The notes beneath the pieces were generated by a model, which saw only the letters and a program-made list of their open reading frames with translations, ran no database searches and had not been told where the DNA came from. DNA of 64,000 bases from Rhizobium brockwellii (GTDB lineage Bacteria > Pseudomonadota > Alphaproteobacteria > Rhizobiales > Rhizobiaceae). Shown here piece after piece: positions 25,949 to 35,234 of this stretch. Made by a program: the position numbers and the translations under genes. The stretch lies in assembly GCF_000769405.2 (NCBI RefSeq), contig NZ_CP053442.1, positions 1-64,000 on the forward strand, written 5' to 3'. The stretch's first letter is position 1; each line of letters opens with the position of its first letter.

Positions 25949-27046
25949 ATGACCAGGAAATTGCGCGTCGGCGTCATCGGCGCAGGCATCGCTGCGCGGC
26001 ATCTGGCCGGCTTCGGGTGGAACAAGGAGCTTTTCGAAGTCCCCGTGCTCTGCTCGCTCGACGAGGAACGCGGCAAGGCGCTGTGCGAGGAGTACGGCAT
26101 TGGCGAATACACGCAGGATGCGGATGCGCTGTTTGCCCGTGACGATCTCGACATCATCGACATTTCGACGCCGCCGAGTTCGCATTTCGAACTCTGCCGC
26201 AAGGGTATCGAGTCAGGCAAGCACGTGATCTGCGAGAAGCCGCTCTTCGGCTCGATCGCCGAGGTCGACGAGATGGGGCGCATCCTCGATCGTTACCCCG
26301 GCAGGAAGCTGATGCCGATCTTCCAGTATCGCTATGGTTCCGGCCTGCAGAAGCTGAAGCTGCTGATCGAACGTGGCCTGGCCGGCAAGCCGTTTTTGAC
26401 GACGATCGAAACCCATTGGTGGCGCGGGCCGGATTATTATGCCGTGCCGTGGCGCGGCAAATGGGCGAGCGAACTCGGCGGTGGCCTTCTCGGCCACGCC
26501 ATCCACGCCCATGACATGCTGAACTATGTGCATGGCCCCTGCGCCGAGGTGTTTTCCTATGGGGCGACACTGGTCAATCCGATCGAGGTCGAGGATACGG
26601 CAGCCCTTTCGGTGAAGATGCAGAATGGCTCGCTGGCGACGCTGTCGATGACGCTGGGTTCGCGCAAGGAGATCTCGCGGCTGCGCTTCTGCTTCAACGA
26701 CCTCGTCGCCGAAAGCATCATCGAACCCTATACGATGGGCCGTGATCCGTGGACGTTCGTCGCCGGGACAGAGGAACATCAGGCGCGGATCGACGAAGTG
26801 CTCGCTGGCTATGTGCCTGGCGAGGATGGCTACACCCGTCAGTTCGAGCTCTTCCACAAGGCGATCGTCGAGGACACCGACCCACCGGTGACGCTGCAGG
26901 ATGCCCGCAATTCGCTGGAACTGGTAACGGCCGCCTATTTCTCGCAGCGAACCGGACAACCGACACCGATGCCGATCGCCGCCGATCATCCGCTCTATCG
27001 CTCCTGGCTTCCGGCAGGGGAATGGCGGGCTGCGGCGACCGTCTGA
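25949..27046 (+). CDS. Gfo/Idh/MocA-family oxidoreductase
   Basis: A 365-residue oxidoreductase with a canonical nucleotide-binding loop VGVIGAGIAARHLAGF, the IDISTPPSSHFELCRKG strand and the catalytic EKP in VICEKPLFGS. The C-terminal domain shows GGGLLGHAIHAHDMLNY, the usual metal-free catalytic histidine region. ATG 25949 follows GAGGAGGATATC; an upstream open frame from 25877 belongs to the preceding gene. It lies 10 bp after the other oxidoreductase and 18 bp before the VOC gene, so the three are probably co-transcribed and act in one sugar or polyol pathway. Confidence 0.9.
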   Translation: MTRKLRVGVIGAGIAARHLAGFGWNKELFEVPVLCSLDEERGKALCEEYGIGEYTQDADALFARDDLDIIDISTPPSSHFELCRKGIESGKHVICEKPLFGSIAEVDEMGRILDRYPGRKLMPIFQYRYGSGLQKLKLLIERGLAGKPFLTTIETHWWRGPDYYAVPWRGKWASELGGGLLGHAIHAHDMLNYVHGPCAEVFSYGATLVNPIEVEDTAALSVKMQNGSLATLSMTLGSRKEISRLRFCFNDLVAESIIEPYTMGRDPWTFVAGTEEHQARIDEVLAGYVPGEDGYTRQFELFHKAIVEDTDPPVTLQDARNSLELVTAAYFSQRTGQPTPMPIAADHPLYRSWLPAGEWRAAATV

Positions 27047-27064
27047 ACCGGGAAGGGCTCTCCC

Positions 27065-27475
27065 ATGCTGAAATCCTTCGAGCATGTCGGCATGACGGTC
27101 GGCGACATGGACCGCACCGTCGATTTCTACTGTGGCCTGCTCGGCCTCAGCCTGGTGCTGCGCAAGACGATGGCGAATGGCATGCAGGTCGCGTTCCTCG
27201 ATGCAGGCGGCGGCATGCTGGAGGTCTTTGCGCCGCCCGGCAGCGCGTCGAGGGCGGTCGACGTGCCTGACGATACGGCCGGCGTCCGCCACCTCACCTT
27301 CAATTTCGACAATGTCGAAGAGACCTTCGCCCGCCTTGAACAGGCGGGCGTCGAGATCAAGGAGCGGCCGCGCTTCGCTGTCCACTCCGAGATGCTGAAC
27401 AAGATCGCCTTCGTTCGCGACCCCGACGGAATTATCGTCGAGCTTGCCGAACGCTCTCAGAACCGCCAGGGCTGA
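27065..27475 (+). CDS. VOC-superfamily (glyoxalase/dioxygenase fold) protein
   Basis: A 136-residue vicinal-oxygen-chelate protein with two beta-alpha-beta-beta-beta modules: FEHVGMTVGDMDRTVDFYCG and VRHLTFNFDNVEETFARLEQ. Metal-ligand candidates are His5-Val-Gly and the late E in DPDGIIVELAE. The family includes glyoxalase I, epimerases such as methylmalonyl-CoA epimerase, and isomerases. Placement after two sugar oxidoreductases suggests an epimerase or lyase step on the same substrate. It is only 136 residues, typical for a single-domain VOC protein. Its 3' end overlaps a short minus-strand frame. Confidence 0.85.
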   Translation: MLKSFEHVGMTVGDMDRTVDFYCGLLGLSLVLRKTMANGMQVAFLDAGGGMLEVFAPPGSASRAVDVPDDTAGVRHLTFNFDNVEETFARLEQAGVEIKERPRFAVHSEMLNKIAFVRDPDGIIVELAERSQNRQG

Positions 27476-27560
27476 CACAGGTGCTGCCGATCGCTTCGCT
27501 GCGGGCGGTCAGACCGTCCCGCAGCAGATCGATCAGGCACTGGGCGAGTTTTGTTGCCAT
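27432..27560 (-). CDS. Small ORF with strong ribosome-binding site behind allophanate hydrolase (possibly truncated gene)
   Basis: A 42-codon frame starts at ATG 27560, preceded by GAGGAGAG at ideal spacing and 12 bp after the allophanate hydrolase stop. It reads MATKLAQCLIDLLRDGLTAR and continues to a stop at 27432-27434, overlapping the 3' end of the VOC gene on the other strand. I do not recognise the product. The good Shine-Dalgarno suggests it was the start of a further operon gene whose remainder has been lost, or a genuine small protein. Confidence 0.35.
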   Translation of the reverse strand: MATKLAQCLIDLLRDGLTARSEAIGSTCVSPGGSESVRQARR

Positions 27561-27572
27561 GTTAGGCTCTCC

Positions 27573-29378
27573 TCAGCTCGCCAGCTTGGCGCTGATATAG
27601 TTGCGCCAGCCGCCAAGTGCGGTGATTTCCTCGGCACCTTTCACCGCATGGGCCTCGCAGACGAAGCCGGAGACGCTGGAGCCATCTTCGAGCGTCAGCT
27701 TACCGATGCCGAGGGGTGCCGGAATCTTCTGGACGAACCTGCCGAAAGCATCGGCCGGCAGTGCCCAGACCTCGACCTCCAGCCCCTGACCCTTGTGGCC
27801 GGGTTCGCGCAGCAGCCCCGGTTTCGGCGGCGTGGTATTGGGTAAGACGAAGAGGCGATAATCGCCTGATGTGCGGCAGGTCTTGACCAGACGCCCGCCT
27901 GCGCCTGCCAGTTCGTGATTGAGCGGCATGCCGGTCAGATGCGCACCGACGACCGCGATTTCGATGAAACCGTCATCGCCAGGCACAACACGGCTTGCTT
28001 CGGGGATCGCGGCCTGCCGGTCGATGCCCATGCCGGAGCTTGCTGCGCGGTGCAGCGCATCGGCAAGTGGGGCCAGGGCATCGTCGGTGAAGGCCGGTGC
28101 GATGACGGTGACGCCGCCCGGCAGGCCGTCTTTGCCGAAGCCGGCCGGAACGGCAATCGCTGCGCAATCGAGCAGGTTGACGAAATTGGTGTAGCGGCCG
28201 AGGCGGCCGTTGAGCACGACGGGATTGGCCAGCATGTCCGCAACGGTGTAGGTGGTCGGTGCGGTCGGCAGCAGAAGCACGTCGGCCTTTTCCCATTCGG
28301 CCTCGGTCTTGCGACGCAATTCTTCCAGCCGGTATCGGCCGTTGAAAGCCTCGACCGCCGTCTTGCCCTTGGCGCCTTCGATAATCCCTCTGACCGTCGG
28401 GTCGAAATCAGCCGCGTTCGTGGCGAGGAAATCTTCGACTGCCGCCAGACGTTCGGCGACCCAAGGCCCGTCATAGAGAAGGGCGGCCGCCTCGCGGAAT
28501 GGCGCGTAATCGAAAGGCACGATGGTCGCACCGAGCGCTTTGGCGCGTTCGATCGCCTGATCGTAGAGCGCCTCCACCTCCTTGTCGCCGAAGAATTCCC
28601 GTTCGGCATCGGTCAGGACGCCAATGCGCAACCTCGACACAGGCAGGGTCGCCGGTTTGGCGCGACGCGAGAAAGGATCGGCGGCATCGAAGCCCTCGGC
28701 GACCTTGCGGATCGCAACACCGTCGCCGACGGTCGCGGCAAAGATCGTGATGCAGTCGACGCTCTTGCAGGCAGGCACGGCGCCGGTGTTCGGCAGAAGG
28801 CCCGGCGTCGGCTTGATGCCGACCAGATTGTTGAAGGCAGCCGGCACGCGGCCGGAGCCGGCCGTATCGGTACCGAGTGCGAAGGCGGCAAGGCCCGAGG
28901 CGACCGTGACTGATGATCCGGAGCTCGATCCGCCGGAGATATAGGCCGCATCGAAGACCGAACGCGGCGCGCCATAGGGCGAGCGCGTGCCGTTGAGGCC
29001 GGTCGCGAACTGGTCGAGATTGGTCTTGCCGATGATGATGGCGCCAGCCGCCTTCAACCGGGCAACGACGGTGGAGTCGGCTTCCGGCCGATACTCATAG
29101 GCCGGGCAGGCCGCGGTCGTCGGCAGGCCGGCGGCATCGATATTGTCTTTGACGGCGAAGGGAACGCCCCAGAGCGGCAGGCTGTTTGCCTCAGGCGCGC
29201 GTGTCATCAGCGCTTTTGCGGCAGCGCGCAGCTCCTCATCCGGCACCGGCGTGATGAAGGTTGCCGGGTCTTTCGAGGCGGCGCGGCGGGCGATCACCTC
29301 TTCGATGGCGTCGAGCGGCGTCAGGCCGGATTGATAGGCGGCGCGAAGGCTTGAGAGATCGAGGATGGTCGGCAGCAT
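27573..29378 (-). CDS. atzF: Allophanate hydrolase
   Basis: Hydrolyses allophanate to two ammonia and CO2, the last step of guanidine or urea-carboxylase degradation. The 601-residue protein has the amidase-signature domain: Lys in VPFAVKDNIDAAGLPT, the glycine-serine block ISGGSSSGSSVTVASGLAAF and ALGTDTAGSGRVPAAFNN, giving the Ser-Ser-Lys triad. A C-terminal domain of about 130 residues (VGAHLTGMPLNHELAGAGGR onward) is that of AtzF/DUR1,2-type hydrolases. ATG 29378 is chosen; one base separates it from the carboxylase stop. An apparent extension to 29468 is an artefact of the overlapping frame. It ends the operon's recognisable genes. Confidence 0.93.
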   Translation of the reverse strand: MLPTILDLSSLRAAYQSGLTPLDAIEEVIARRAASKDPATFITPVPDEELRAAAKALMTRAPEANSLPLWGVPFAVKDNIDAAGLPTTAACPAYEYRPEADSTVVARLKAAGAIIIGKTNLDQFATGLNGTRSPYGAPRSVFDAAYISGGSSSGSSVTVASGLAAFALGTDTAGSGRVPAAFNNLVGIKPTPGLLPNTGAVPACKSVDCITIFAATVGDGVAIRKVAEGFDAADPFSRRAKPATLPVSRLRIGVLTDAEREFFGDKEVEALYDQAIERAKALGATIVPFDYAPFREAAALLYDGPWVAERLAAVEDFLATNAADFDPTVRGIIEGAKGKTAVEAFNGRYRLEELRRKTEAEWEKADVLLLPTAPTTYTVADMLANPVVLNGRLGRYTNFVNLLDCAAIAVPAGFGKDGLPGGVTVIAPAFTDDALAPLADALHRAASSGMGIDRQAAIPEASRVVPGDDGFIEIAVVGAHLTGMPLNHELAGAGGRLVKTCRTSGDYRLFVLPNTTPPKPGLLREPGHKGQGLEVEVWALPADAFGRFVQKIPAPLGIGKLTLEDGSSVSGFVCEAHAVKGAEEITALGGWRNYISAKLAS

Positions 29379-29379
29379 G

Positions 29380-32300
29380 TCAGCATTCCTCCAGAACGAC
29401 GATGATATCGCCGGCTTTGACGTTTCTTCCCGGCCCGGCACGCAGATCGCGGACGCGACCTGCCGCATGGGCGGTGACGTTGATTTCCATCTTCATCGAT
29501 TCGATGATGGCGAGTGTATCGCCGGCCGCAACCGAGGCACCCGGCTCGACCAGCAATTTCCAGATATTGCCGGGTACGGCGCTGGCAACACCGAAGCAGC
29601 CGACGGGAATATCCCCATCCGGGCTTTCGCCCGCGCCTTCGTCGGTGACGAAGCTATCGAGCCCGGCTTCCTTCCAGCGCTGGCGCTCAGTATCGAAGGC
29701 GGCCTGCTGCGTTGCCTTGAAACGGCCGATCGACGCCGAATTCGCCTGCAATTCCTTCTCGTAGGCAGCATAGGAGAATTCCGTCTCCTCGATCCGGATC
29801 GGATAGCCGCCGTGCGGGAAGGCGGCGCGCGCCTCCGTCAGTTCCTGGTTACTAACAGGGAAGAAACGGATCTGGTCGAAGAAGTTCAGCAGCCAGGGTT
29901 TGCCCCTGGCAAAGGCCGGCGTCTCCCGCCAGGTGTTCCAGACCTGGATGGTACGGCCGAAGAGCTGGTAGCCGCCCGGTCCTTCCATGCCGTAGATGCA
30001 CATATAGGCGCCGCCGATGCCGACGGCGTTCTCAGGAGTCCAGGTGCGGGCGGGATTATACTTGGTCGTCACGAGGCGATGGCGCGGATCGGTCGGGGTC
30101 GCAACCGGCGCGCCAAGATAGACATCGCCGAGACCGAGCACCAGGTAGCTTGCATCAAAGACGATATCGCGGACGGCCTGTTCGTCGGGAAGACCGTTGA
30201 TGCGGCGGATGAACTCGATGTTCGACGGGCACCAGGGCGCGTTCGGGCGCACGAGCTCCTGATATTTGCGCATCGCGAGCTCCGCATCCGGATCGTTCCA
30301 GGAAAGCGGCAGATGCACGATGCGGCTCGGCACCGTGACCTCCTGGGCTGCCGGAAGCGTCGCCTCGATCTCGGAGAGCAATCCCAGCAGCCGCCGGCGC
30401 GTCAACTGCGTACCGTCGTAATGAATCTGCAGGGAACGGATGCCGGGGGTGAGGTCAACGACGCCGGGAAGGTGGGCCTCGATGACCGCCTGCATCAGCA
30501 GGTGCACCCGGAGCCGCAGGGCGATATCAAGCGTCATCGGCCCATATTCGACAAGCAGATTGTCGTCGCCCTGGCGGCGATAAACGACAGAAACCGGGCC
30601 ATCCTCGCTGATGCCGAGGATCGGCGAACCTGCTTCTTCCGAGGGCCGCCGGACCGCCGGGCCGGCGATCGGGTCTCCCGGCCGCATGACTGCATGAAAA
30701 CGGATACGGTCGCCGGGCTTGAACTGGCCCATCTTCCACTGCTCGTCGCGGGCAATCACTGCAGGGCAAACGAAGCCGCCAAGGCTCGGACCGTCGGGAC
30801 CGAGAATGATCGGCATATCGCCGGTGAAATCGATCGCCCCGATCGCATAGGCATTATCGTGCAGGTTGGAGGGATGCAGCCCCGCCTCACCGCCGTCGCT
30901 ACGTGCCCAAACCGGGGCGGGACCGATGAGGCGAACGCCGGTGCGGGCGCTGTTGAAATGCACCTCGTAGGCGGTCGAAAACAGCGTCTCGATATCGCTA
31001 TCCTGAAAGAAATCGGGCGCCCCGTGCGGACCGTAGACCACGCCGACATCCCATTCACGCGTCAAGACGGCTGCCTCCGTCGCTGGCCTCACCGGTTCGG
31101 CCGGTACTTGGCGGGCAAAGTGCAGCACATGCCCTGTCTTCAGGGTGCCGGTGGCGTTGCCGCCGAATTGGCCAAGGCCGAAAGTCGCGCGCGAGCCGAG
31201 CACAACGGGAGCGGCAAAACCACCGGCGACCGCGAGATAGGCGCGCTGCCCCGGCCCTTCGATCGTACCGATCGACAGAACCTGACCGGCGCGGATCAAT
31301 ACCGGGGTGTCATGCGGCAATCTTGCGCCGTCGCATGTCATAGGCATCCGGGCGCCGGCAAGCGCGATCGTCTGGTCGGCATAGAACCGCAATGTCGGAC
31401 CGGAAACGGTCAGTTCGAGTGCTGCCGTCACATCGTCATTGCCGACCAGCCGGTTGGCATGGCGGAAGGAGCGCTCGTCCATCGGCCCGCTCGGCGGCAC
31501 GCCGACATGCCAGAGGCCGAGCCGGCCCGGCAGTTCCTGGATGCTTGACTGCGCGCCGGGCGCGAGGACCTCGACGACATCGGGAACGAAGGCGAAGTCG
31601 CGTAGAGCCGTCGTTGCCACCTTGGCGCTGGCCAGCAATTCGGAAGCGGCGATCGTTCTCAAGTAATCGAGATTGGTCTCGATGCCTGATATCGACGTTT
31701 CGGCGAGCGCTGTCTTCAGCTTCTCGATCGCCGCCGGCCGGTCTTCCGCCGCTACGATCAGCTTGGCAAGCATCGGGTCATAGAAGGGCGTGACCTCGGT
31801 TCCCGTCTCGATCCAGCCGTCGACGCGGGCGCTTTCCGGAAAAATGACCTCGGTCAAAAGGCCGGCACTCGGGCGGAAATCGGCATGCGGCATCTCGGCA
31901 TAAACACGCATCTCGATCGCCGCACCCTTCGGCGTCAGGGCCTTAGCATCCGAGAGCACGTCCTCGCCGGCCGCCTGCCGGATCATCCATTCGACGAGGT
32001 CGATGCCGAAGACGGCCTCCGTCACCGGATGCTCGACCTGAAGACGGGTATTGACCTCGAGGAAATAGAATTCCTCGCGCTGGGGATCATAGATGAATTC
32101 GACGGTGCCGGCCGATTCATAGGAGACCGAGCTTCCCAAATCGATCGCAGCCTTGTGCAGCTGCGCCCTTGTCTCCCCGGAAAGGCCAGGAGCAGGCGTC
32201 TCCTCGACGACCTTCTGGTTCCGCCGCTGCAGCGAGCAGTCACGTTCGCCGAGCGCAATCACTCCGCCCTTGCCGTCGCCGAAGATCTGCACCTCGACAT

Positions 32301-32919
32301 GGCGCGCTTCGGCAACGAATCGCTCGATGTAGACGCGCGCATCCCCGAAGCTGGCGCGCGCGGTCCGCTGCACGCTTTCGAAGGAAGCCTTGAGGCCTGC
32401 CGCATCGGCGCAGAGCTGCATGCCGATGCCGCCGCCGCCGGCCGTGCTTTTCAACATGACGGGATAACCGACGGTTTCTGCGGCCGAAAGCGCCTCGTCG
32501 ACGCTCTGCAAGAGATGGGTGCCGGGCAGCAGCGGCACGCCGCTGGCTTTCGCCAATTCGCGCGCCGTATGCTTCAGGCCGAAGGCGGACAGATGCTCCG
32601 GCCGCGGGCCGATGAAGGCGATGCCTTCAGCGGCGAGCCGCTCGGCAAAACCGATATTCTCCGAGAGGAAGCCGTAGCCTGGGTGCACGGCCTCAGCGCC
32701 CGTCGCCTTGCAGGCAGCAATGACGGCATCGACGTCAAGATAACTTTCGGAAGCAGGCGCCGGGCCGAGGCGGACGGCCTCATCAGCGGTCAGCGCCGGC
32801 TTCGAGAACCGGTCGGCATCGGAATAGACGGCAACCGAGGCAATGCCCATCCGCTTCAATGTGCGGATGACGCGGACGGCGATTTCACCGCGATTGGCGA
32901 TAAGGACTTTGGTGAACAT
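29380..32919 (-). CDS. Biotin-dependent guanidine/urea carboxylase
   Basis: An ATP- and biotin-dependent carboxylase of 1179 residues. Domain order is biotin carboxylase (1-450; ANRGEIAVRVIRTLKRMGIA, ATP loop KSTAGGGGIGMQLC, FLEVNTRLQVEHPVTEAVFG), two KipI/KipA-like carboxyltransferase segments (about 460-1040) and a C-terminal biotinyl domain with ESMKME (Lys about 1148). Proteins of this architecture were named urea carboxylases; those in ykkC-controlled operons with the two associated proteins were shown to carboxylate guanidine. The guanidine-I riboswitch and the paired deiminase genes here favour guanidine. Start ATG 32919 leads directly into MFTKVLIANRG. Substrate choice is inferred from context. 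Confidence 0.93.
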   Translation of the reverse strand: MFTKVLIANRGEIAVRVIRTLKRMGIASVAVYSDADRFSKPALTADEAVRLGPAPASESYLDVDAVIAACKATGAEAVHPGYGFLSENIGFAERLAAEGIAFIGPRPEHLSAFGLKHTARELAKASGVPLLPGTHLLQSVDEALSAAETVGYPVMLKSTAGGGGIGMQLCADAAGLKASFESVQRTARASFGDARVYIERFVAEARHVEVQIFGDGKGGVIALGERDCSLQRRNQKVVEETPAPGLSGETRAQLHKAAIDLGSSVSYESAGTVEFIYDPQREEFYFLEVNTRLQVEHPVTEAVFGIDLVEWMIRQAAGEDVLSDAKALTPKGAAIEMRVYAEMPHADFRPSAGLLTEVIFPESARVDGWIETGTEVTPFYDPMLAKLIVAAEDRPAAIEKLKTALAETSISGIETNLDYLRTIAASELLASAKVATTALRDFAFVPDVVEVLAPGAQSSIQELPGRLGLWHVGVPPSGPMDERSFRHANRLVGNDDVTAALELTVSGPTLRFYADQTIALAGARMPMTCDGARLPHDTPVLIRAGQVLSIGTIEGPGQRAYLAVAGGFAAPVVLGSRATFGLGQFGGNATGTLKTGHVLHFARQVPAEPVRPATEAAVLTREWDVGVVYGPHGAPDFFQDSDIETLFSTAYEVHFNSARTGVRLIGPAPVWARSDGGEAGLHPSNLHDNAYAIGAIDFTGDMPIILGPDGPSLGGFVCPAVIARDEQWKMGQFKPGDRIRFHAVMRPGDPIAGPAVRRPSEEAGSPILGISEDGPVSVVYRRQGDDNLLVEYGPMTLDIALRLRVHLLMQAVIEAHLPGVVDLTPGIRSLQIHYDGTQLTRRRLLGLLSEIEATLPAAQEVTVPSRIVHLPLSWNDPDAELAMRKYQELVRPNAPWCPSNIEFIRRINGLPDEQAVRDIVFDASYLVLGLGDVYLGAPVATPTDPRHRLVTTKYNPARTWTPENAVGIGGAYMCIYGMEGPGGYQLFGRTIQVWNTWRETPAFARGKPWLLNFFDQIRFFPVSNQELTEARAAFPHGGYPIRIEETEFSYAAYEKELQANSASIGRFKATQQAAFDTERQRWKEAGLDSFVTDEGAGESPDGDIPVGCFGVASAVPGNIWKLLVEPGASVAAGDTLAIIESMKMEINVTAHAAGRVRDLRAGPGRNVKAGDIIVVLEEC

Positions 32920-32922
32920 CGA

Positions 32923-33573
32923 TCAGTCCTCGCCGTCCCAGATCAGCACCCGGATCGGCGTCGGATCGAAACCGTTGCAGGGATTGTTGATCTGCGGGCA
33001 ATTGGAGATGACGCAGAGCACGTCCATCTCCGCCACCAGTTCGACATAGTCGCCAGACGCAGAAATGCCGTCGACGATGGTCATCTCGCCGTTCGGCTTG
33101 ATCGGCACGTTCATGAAGAAATTGATGTTCGGCACGATGTCGCGCTTGCTCATGCCGTGTTTAGTCACCTCGAGCACGAAATTGTCGCGGCAGGCATGCA
33201 GGTATTTGGTGCCGTGGCCAAAGCGCACCGTGTTGCTCTCGCAGGAGCAGGCGCCGGCCGACGTATCGTGGCGGCCGCAGCTGTCGGCCGTCATGATCAG
33301 CATGACGTTGCCCTCGTTCGAAATGATCTTCGTGCCGGTGCCGATATAGGCGCCACCTTGCGTCCGCATCGTATCCTGGCTGGAATAACGCTCGGCAAAG
33401 TCATCGGCACGATAAAACAGCGTATCGATTGCCTGTTGGCCGTAGCTGTCCTCGATGCGGATGGTCTGACCCTTGCGCACGATGCCGGACCACGGCGCTT
33501 CGGCCGGGATGAAATGTTCCTGCACGGCATTTTCGAGGCTGCGCGAAGCTGAAGTCTTGATGAAATCGGTCAT
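32923..33573 (-). CDS. cgdB: Carboxyguanidine deiminase subunit (urea carboxylase-associated protein 1, DUF1989)
   Basis: A 216-residue member of the urea-carboxylase-associated (DUF1989) family. Conserved features include VRKGQTIRIEDSYGQQAIDT, YSSQDTMRTQGGAYIGTGTK and a Cys-rich segment CGRHDTSAGACSCESNTVRF that can hold a metal, then NINFFMNVPI and SNCPQINNPCNGF. In the guanidine pathway two such proteins form a deiminase that turns carboxyguanidine into allophanate. ATG 33573 is preferred to the one at 33579, which abuts the GGGAGG ribosome-binding site. It lies 12 bp downstream of its partner gene. The A/B subunit naming here is tentative. Confidence 0.85.
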   Translation of the reverse strand: MTDFIKTSASRSLENAVQEHFIPAEAPWSGIVRKGQTIRIEDSYGQQAIDTLFYRADDFAERYSSQDTMRTQGGAYIGTGTKIISNEGNVMLIMTADSCGRHDTSAGACSCESNTVRFGHGTKYLHACRDNFVLEVTKHGMSKRDIVPNINFFMNVPIKPNGEMTIVDGISASGDYVELVAEMDVLCVISNCPQINNPCNGFDPTPIRVLIWDGED

Positions 33574-33585
33574 CGTCATCCTCCC

Positions 33586-34407
33586 TCAGGCCAGCATCGA
33601 GGCGTTGTTCTCGAAGCCGCGAAGGGCTTCGGCGGTCGCCGTGCGCGAGAGGTCGTCGACTGCGGGTACGGGCGCGCGAAAGCGCGTGACGATCACCGGC
33701 TTCGGCGCATAGACCGGGTCGGGATCGAGCGGATGCGGGCAATTGGAAAGGCCGACAATCATGTCCATTTCGGCGCGCAGTTCGGCATAGTCGCCGCTAT
33801 TGGAGAGTTTGCCGCGCCAGTGGAAGCCACCGTCATCGTCGACGCGGACGGGAGCGAAGAGATTGAGAATTGCGGGAATATCGCGCCTGGTGAGACCAAG
33901 CTTGCCGGCAACGAGCACGAGATTGTCGCGGGTGTTGCGGGTCTTGACGCCGGGATATTTTGCAGCGTTCGAAGCTGCCGTCGAGCCGCCCATGAGGCAG
34001 TCGTGGGCGCCGGAGCTATCCTCGATCAGCGAAAACATCACCCGGCCCATGTCTGAGAAGATGACGCGGCCTTTGCCGAGGGCGGTCGTCCACTGCACCT
34101 TGACCGTATCGACGAGATTGAGCCGTTCGCTCGTGTCAGCGGCGTTCCAGGCGACGAGCGCCACGGTCGATCCGCCTTCGGCCTGATCAATGCGGAGCGC
34201 TTCGCCGCGCTTCAGCGCCGTCGACCAGTGCCAGCCGCCCGGGATGGTTTCCTGATGGATGATCGCAGCCGCATCGATTGCGGGGGCGGGAAGGGGGCTC
34301 GGCGCCGGCAAGGCCTTCGGCGCAAATTCCAGCCCCTTCTTCTGATGTTCCTCGTAACGCTGCCGGTTGGCAGCGATTTCCTCGGGCGAACGTCTGACAT
34401 GCATCAT
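33586..34407 (-). CDS. cgdA: Carboxyguanidine deiminase subunit (urea carboxylase-associated protein 2, DUF1989)
   Basis: A 273-residue DUF1989-family partner of the previous protein. It shares the pattern IRIDQAEGGSTVALVAWNAA, DTVKVQWTTALGKGRVIFSD, MGGSTAASNAAKYPG (replacing the Cys-rich motif of the partner) and LSNCPHPLDPDPVYAPKPVI. The two act together on carboxyguanidine, making allophanate for AtzF. The ATG overlaps the end of the ATPase gene, showing coupling. The subunit lacks the Cys-rich segment, so any metal site would be in the other subunit; this is my inference from the two sequences. Confidence 0.85.
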   Translation of the reverse strand: MMHVRRSPEEIAANRQRYEEHQKKGLEFAPKALPAPSPLPAPAIDAAAIIHQETIPGGWHWSTALKRGEALRIDQAEGGSTVALVAWNAADTSERLNLVDTVKVQWTTALGKGRVIFSDMGRVMFSLIEDSSGAHDCLMGGSTAASNAAKYPGVKTRNTRDNLVLVAGKLGLTRRDIPAILNLFAPVRVDDDGGFHWRGKLSNSGDYAELRAEMDMIVGLSNCPHPLDPDPVYAPKPVIVTRFRAPVPAVDDLSRTATAEALRGFENNASMLA

Positions 34408-35234
34408 GGTTTTTCTCCTGACGGACTGGAAGCCGGGTCGTCCCGGCGAAGGCCCAGAGAAATGACCGGGCCGTCCCGGTCGGGGCTGAAGATGGAGGGC
34501 GCGCCGGCGAGCCTCGGCGGCCAGATCGAAATATCCTTGGTGATCGTCGCGCCGTAGCGCTCCTTTTCCTCCGGGCGGTCACGCTTGCGCTCGAAGGCGA
34601 CGACCCGCGTCGCTAGCGTGAAGGCTTCGCGCATGTCATGTGTCACCATGACGACGGTCATCTGCGTTTCGTGCCAGAGCCGCTTCATCAATGTGTGGAT
34701 CTCGGCGCGGATGCCGGGATCGAGCGCACCGAAGGGCTCGTCGAGCAGCAGCACCTTCGGCTTCATGATCAGCGCCTGCGCCAGCGCCAGGCGCTGCTGC
34801 ATGCCGCCTGACAGTTGCGCCGGATATTTGTCCTCGGCGCCGGAAAGGCCGACCTCGCCGATCAGTCGCCGCGCTTCGTCGATGGCGTTGCGACGGGCTG
34901 CGCCGAAAAGCTTGGCTTTATAGCGAGACGCCGAGAGTTCCCGCCCAAGCAGCACATTGCCGAGTACGGTCAGATGCGGGAAGACGGAATAGCGCTGGAA
35001 GACGACGCCGCGATCCGGCCCTGGCTCCTGCGGCAGCGCTTTGCCGTCCAGCAGTATGGTCCCTCGCGTTGGCCGCTCCTGGCCGAGCAGCATGCGCAGG
35101 AACGTCGACTTGCCGCAGCCGGACGGGCCGACAAGGGCGACGAAGGCGCGCGAAGCGACGGTCAGCGACACATCTTCGAGTACGATCTGGTCGCCATACT
35201 CTTTCCAGACCTTTTCGATCACCAGTTCGCTCAT
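34404..35234 (-). CDS. ABC transporter ATP-binding protein of the guanidine operon (NitT/TauT type)
   Basis: A 276-residue ATPase of the nitrate/sulfonate/taurine importer class. Walker A is GPSGCGKST (about 36-44), Q-loop GVVFQRYSVFPHLTV, signature LSGGMQQRLALAQALI, Walker B VLLLDEPFGALD and H-loop VMVTHDMREAF. The C-terminal 50 residues are a polar extension. It overlaps the permease stop by 4 bp (35231-35234) and the deiminase start at the other end. Together with the permease and the binding protein it forms the importer of this operon, most simply for guanidine. Confidence 0.9.
   Translation of the reverse strand: MSELVIEKVWKEYGDQIVLEDVSLTVASRAFVALVGPSGCGKSTFLRMLLGQERPTRGTILLDGKALPQEPGPDRGVVFQRYSVFPHLTVLGNVLLGRELSASRYKAKLFGAARRNAIDEARRLIGEVGLSGAEDKYPAQLSGGMQQRLALAQALIMKPKVLLLDEPFGALDPGIRAEIHTLMKRLWHETQMTVVMVTHDMREAFTLATRVVAFERKRDRPEEKERYGATITKDISIWPPRLAGAPSIFSPDRDGPVISLGLRRDDPASSPSGEKP

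Noticed and set aside
29365..31548. A 727-codon plus-strand frame opposite the guanidine/urea carboxylase gene
   Set aside because: It is the antisense shadow of a strongly conserved biotin carboxylase in GC-rich DNA; no family motif and no ribosome-binding site.
31885..33552. A 555-codon plus-strand frame
   Set aside because: Antisense shadow of the carboxylase and DUF1989 genes; Arg/His/Gly-rich composition typical of wrong-strand GC-rich translation.
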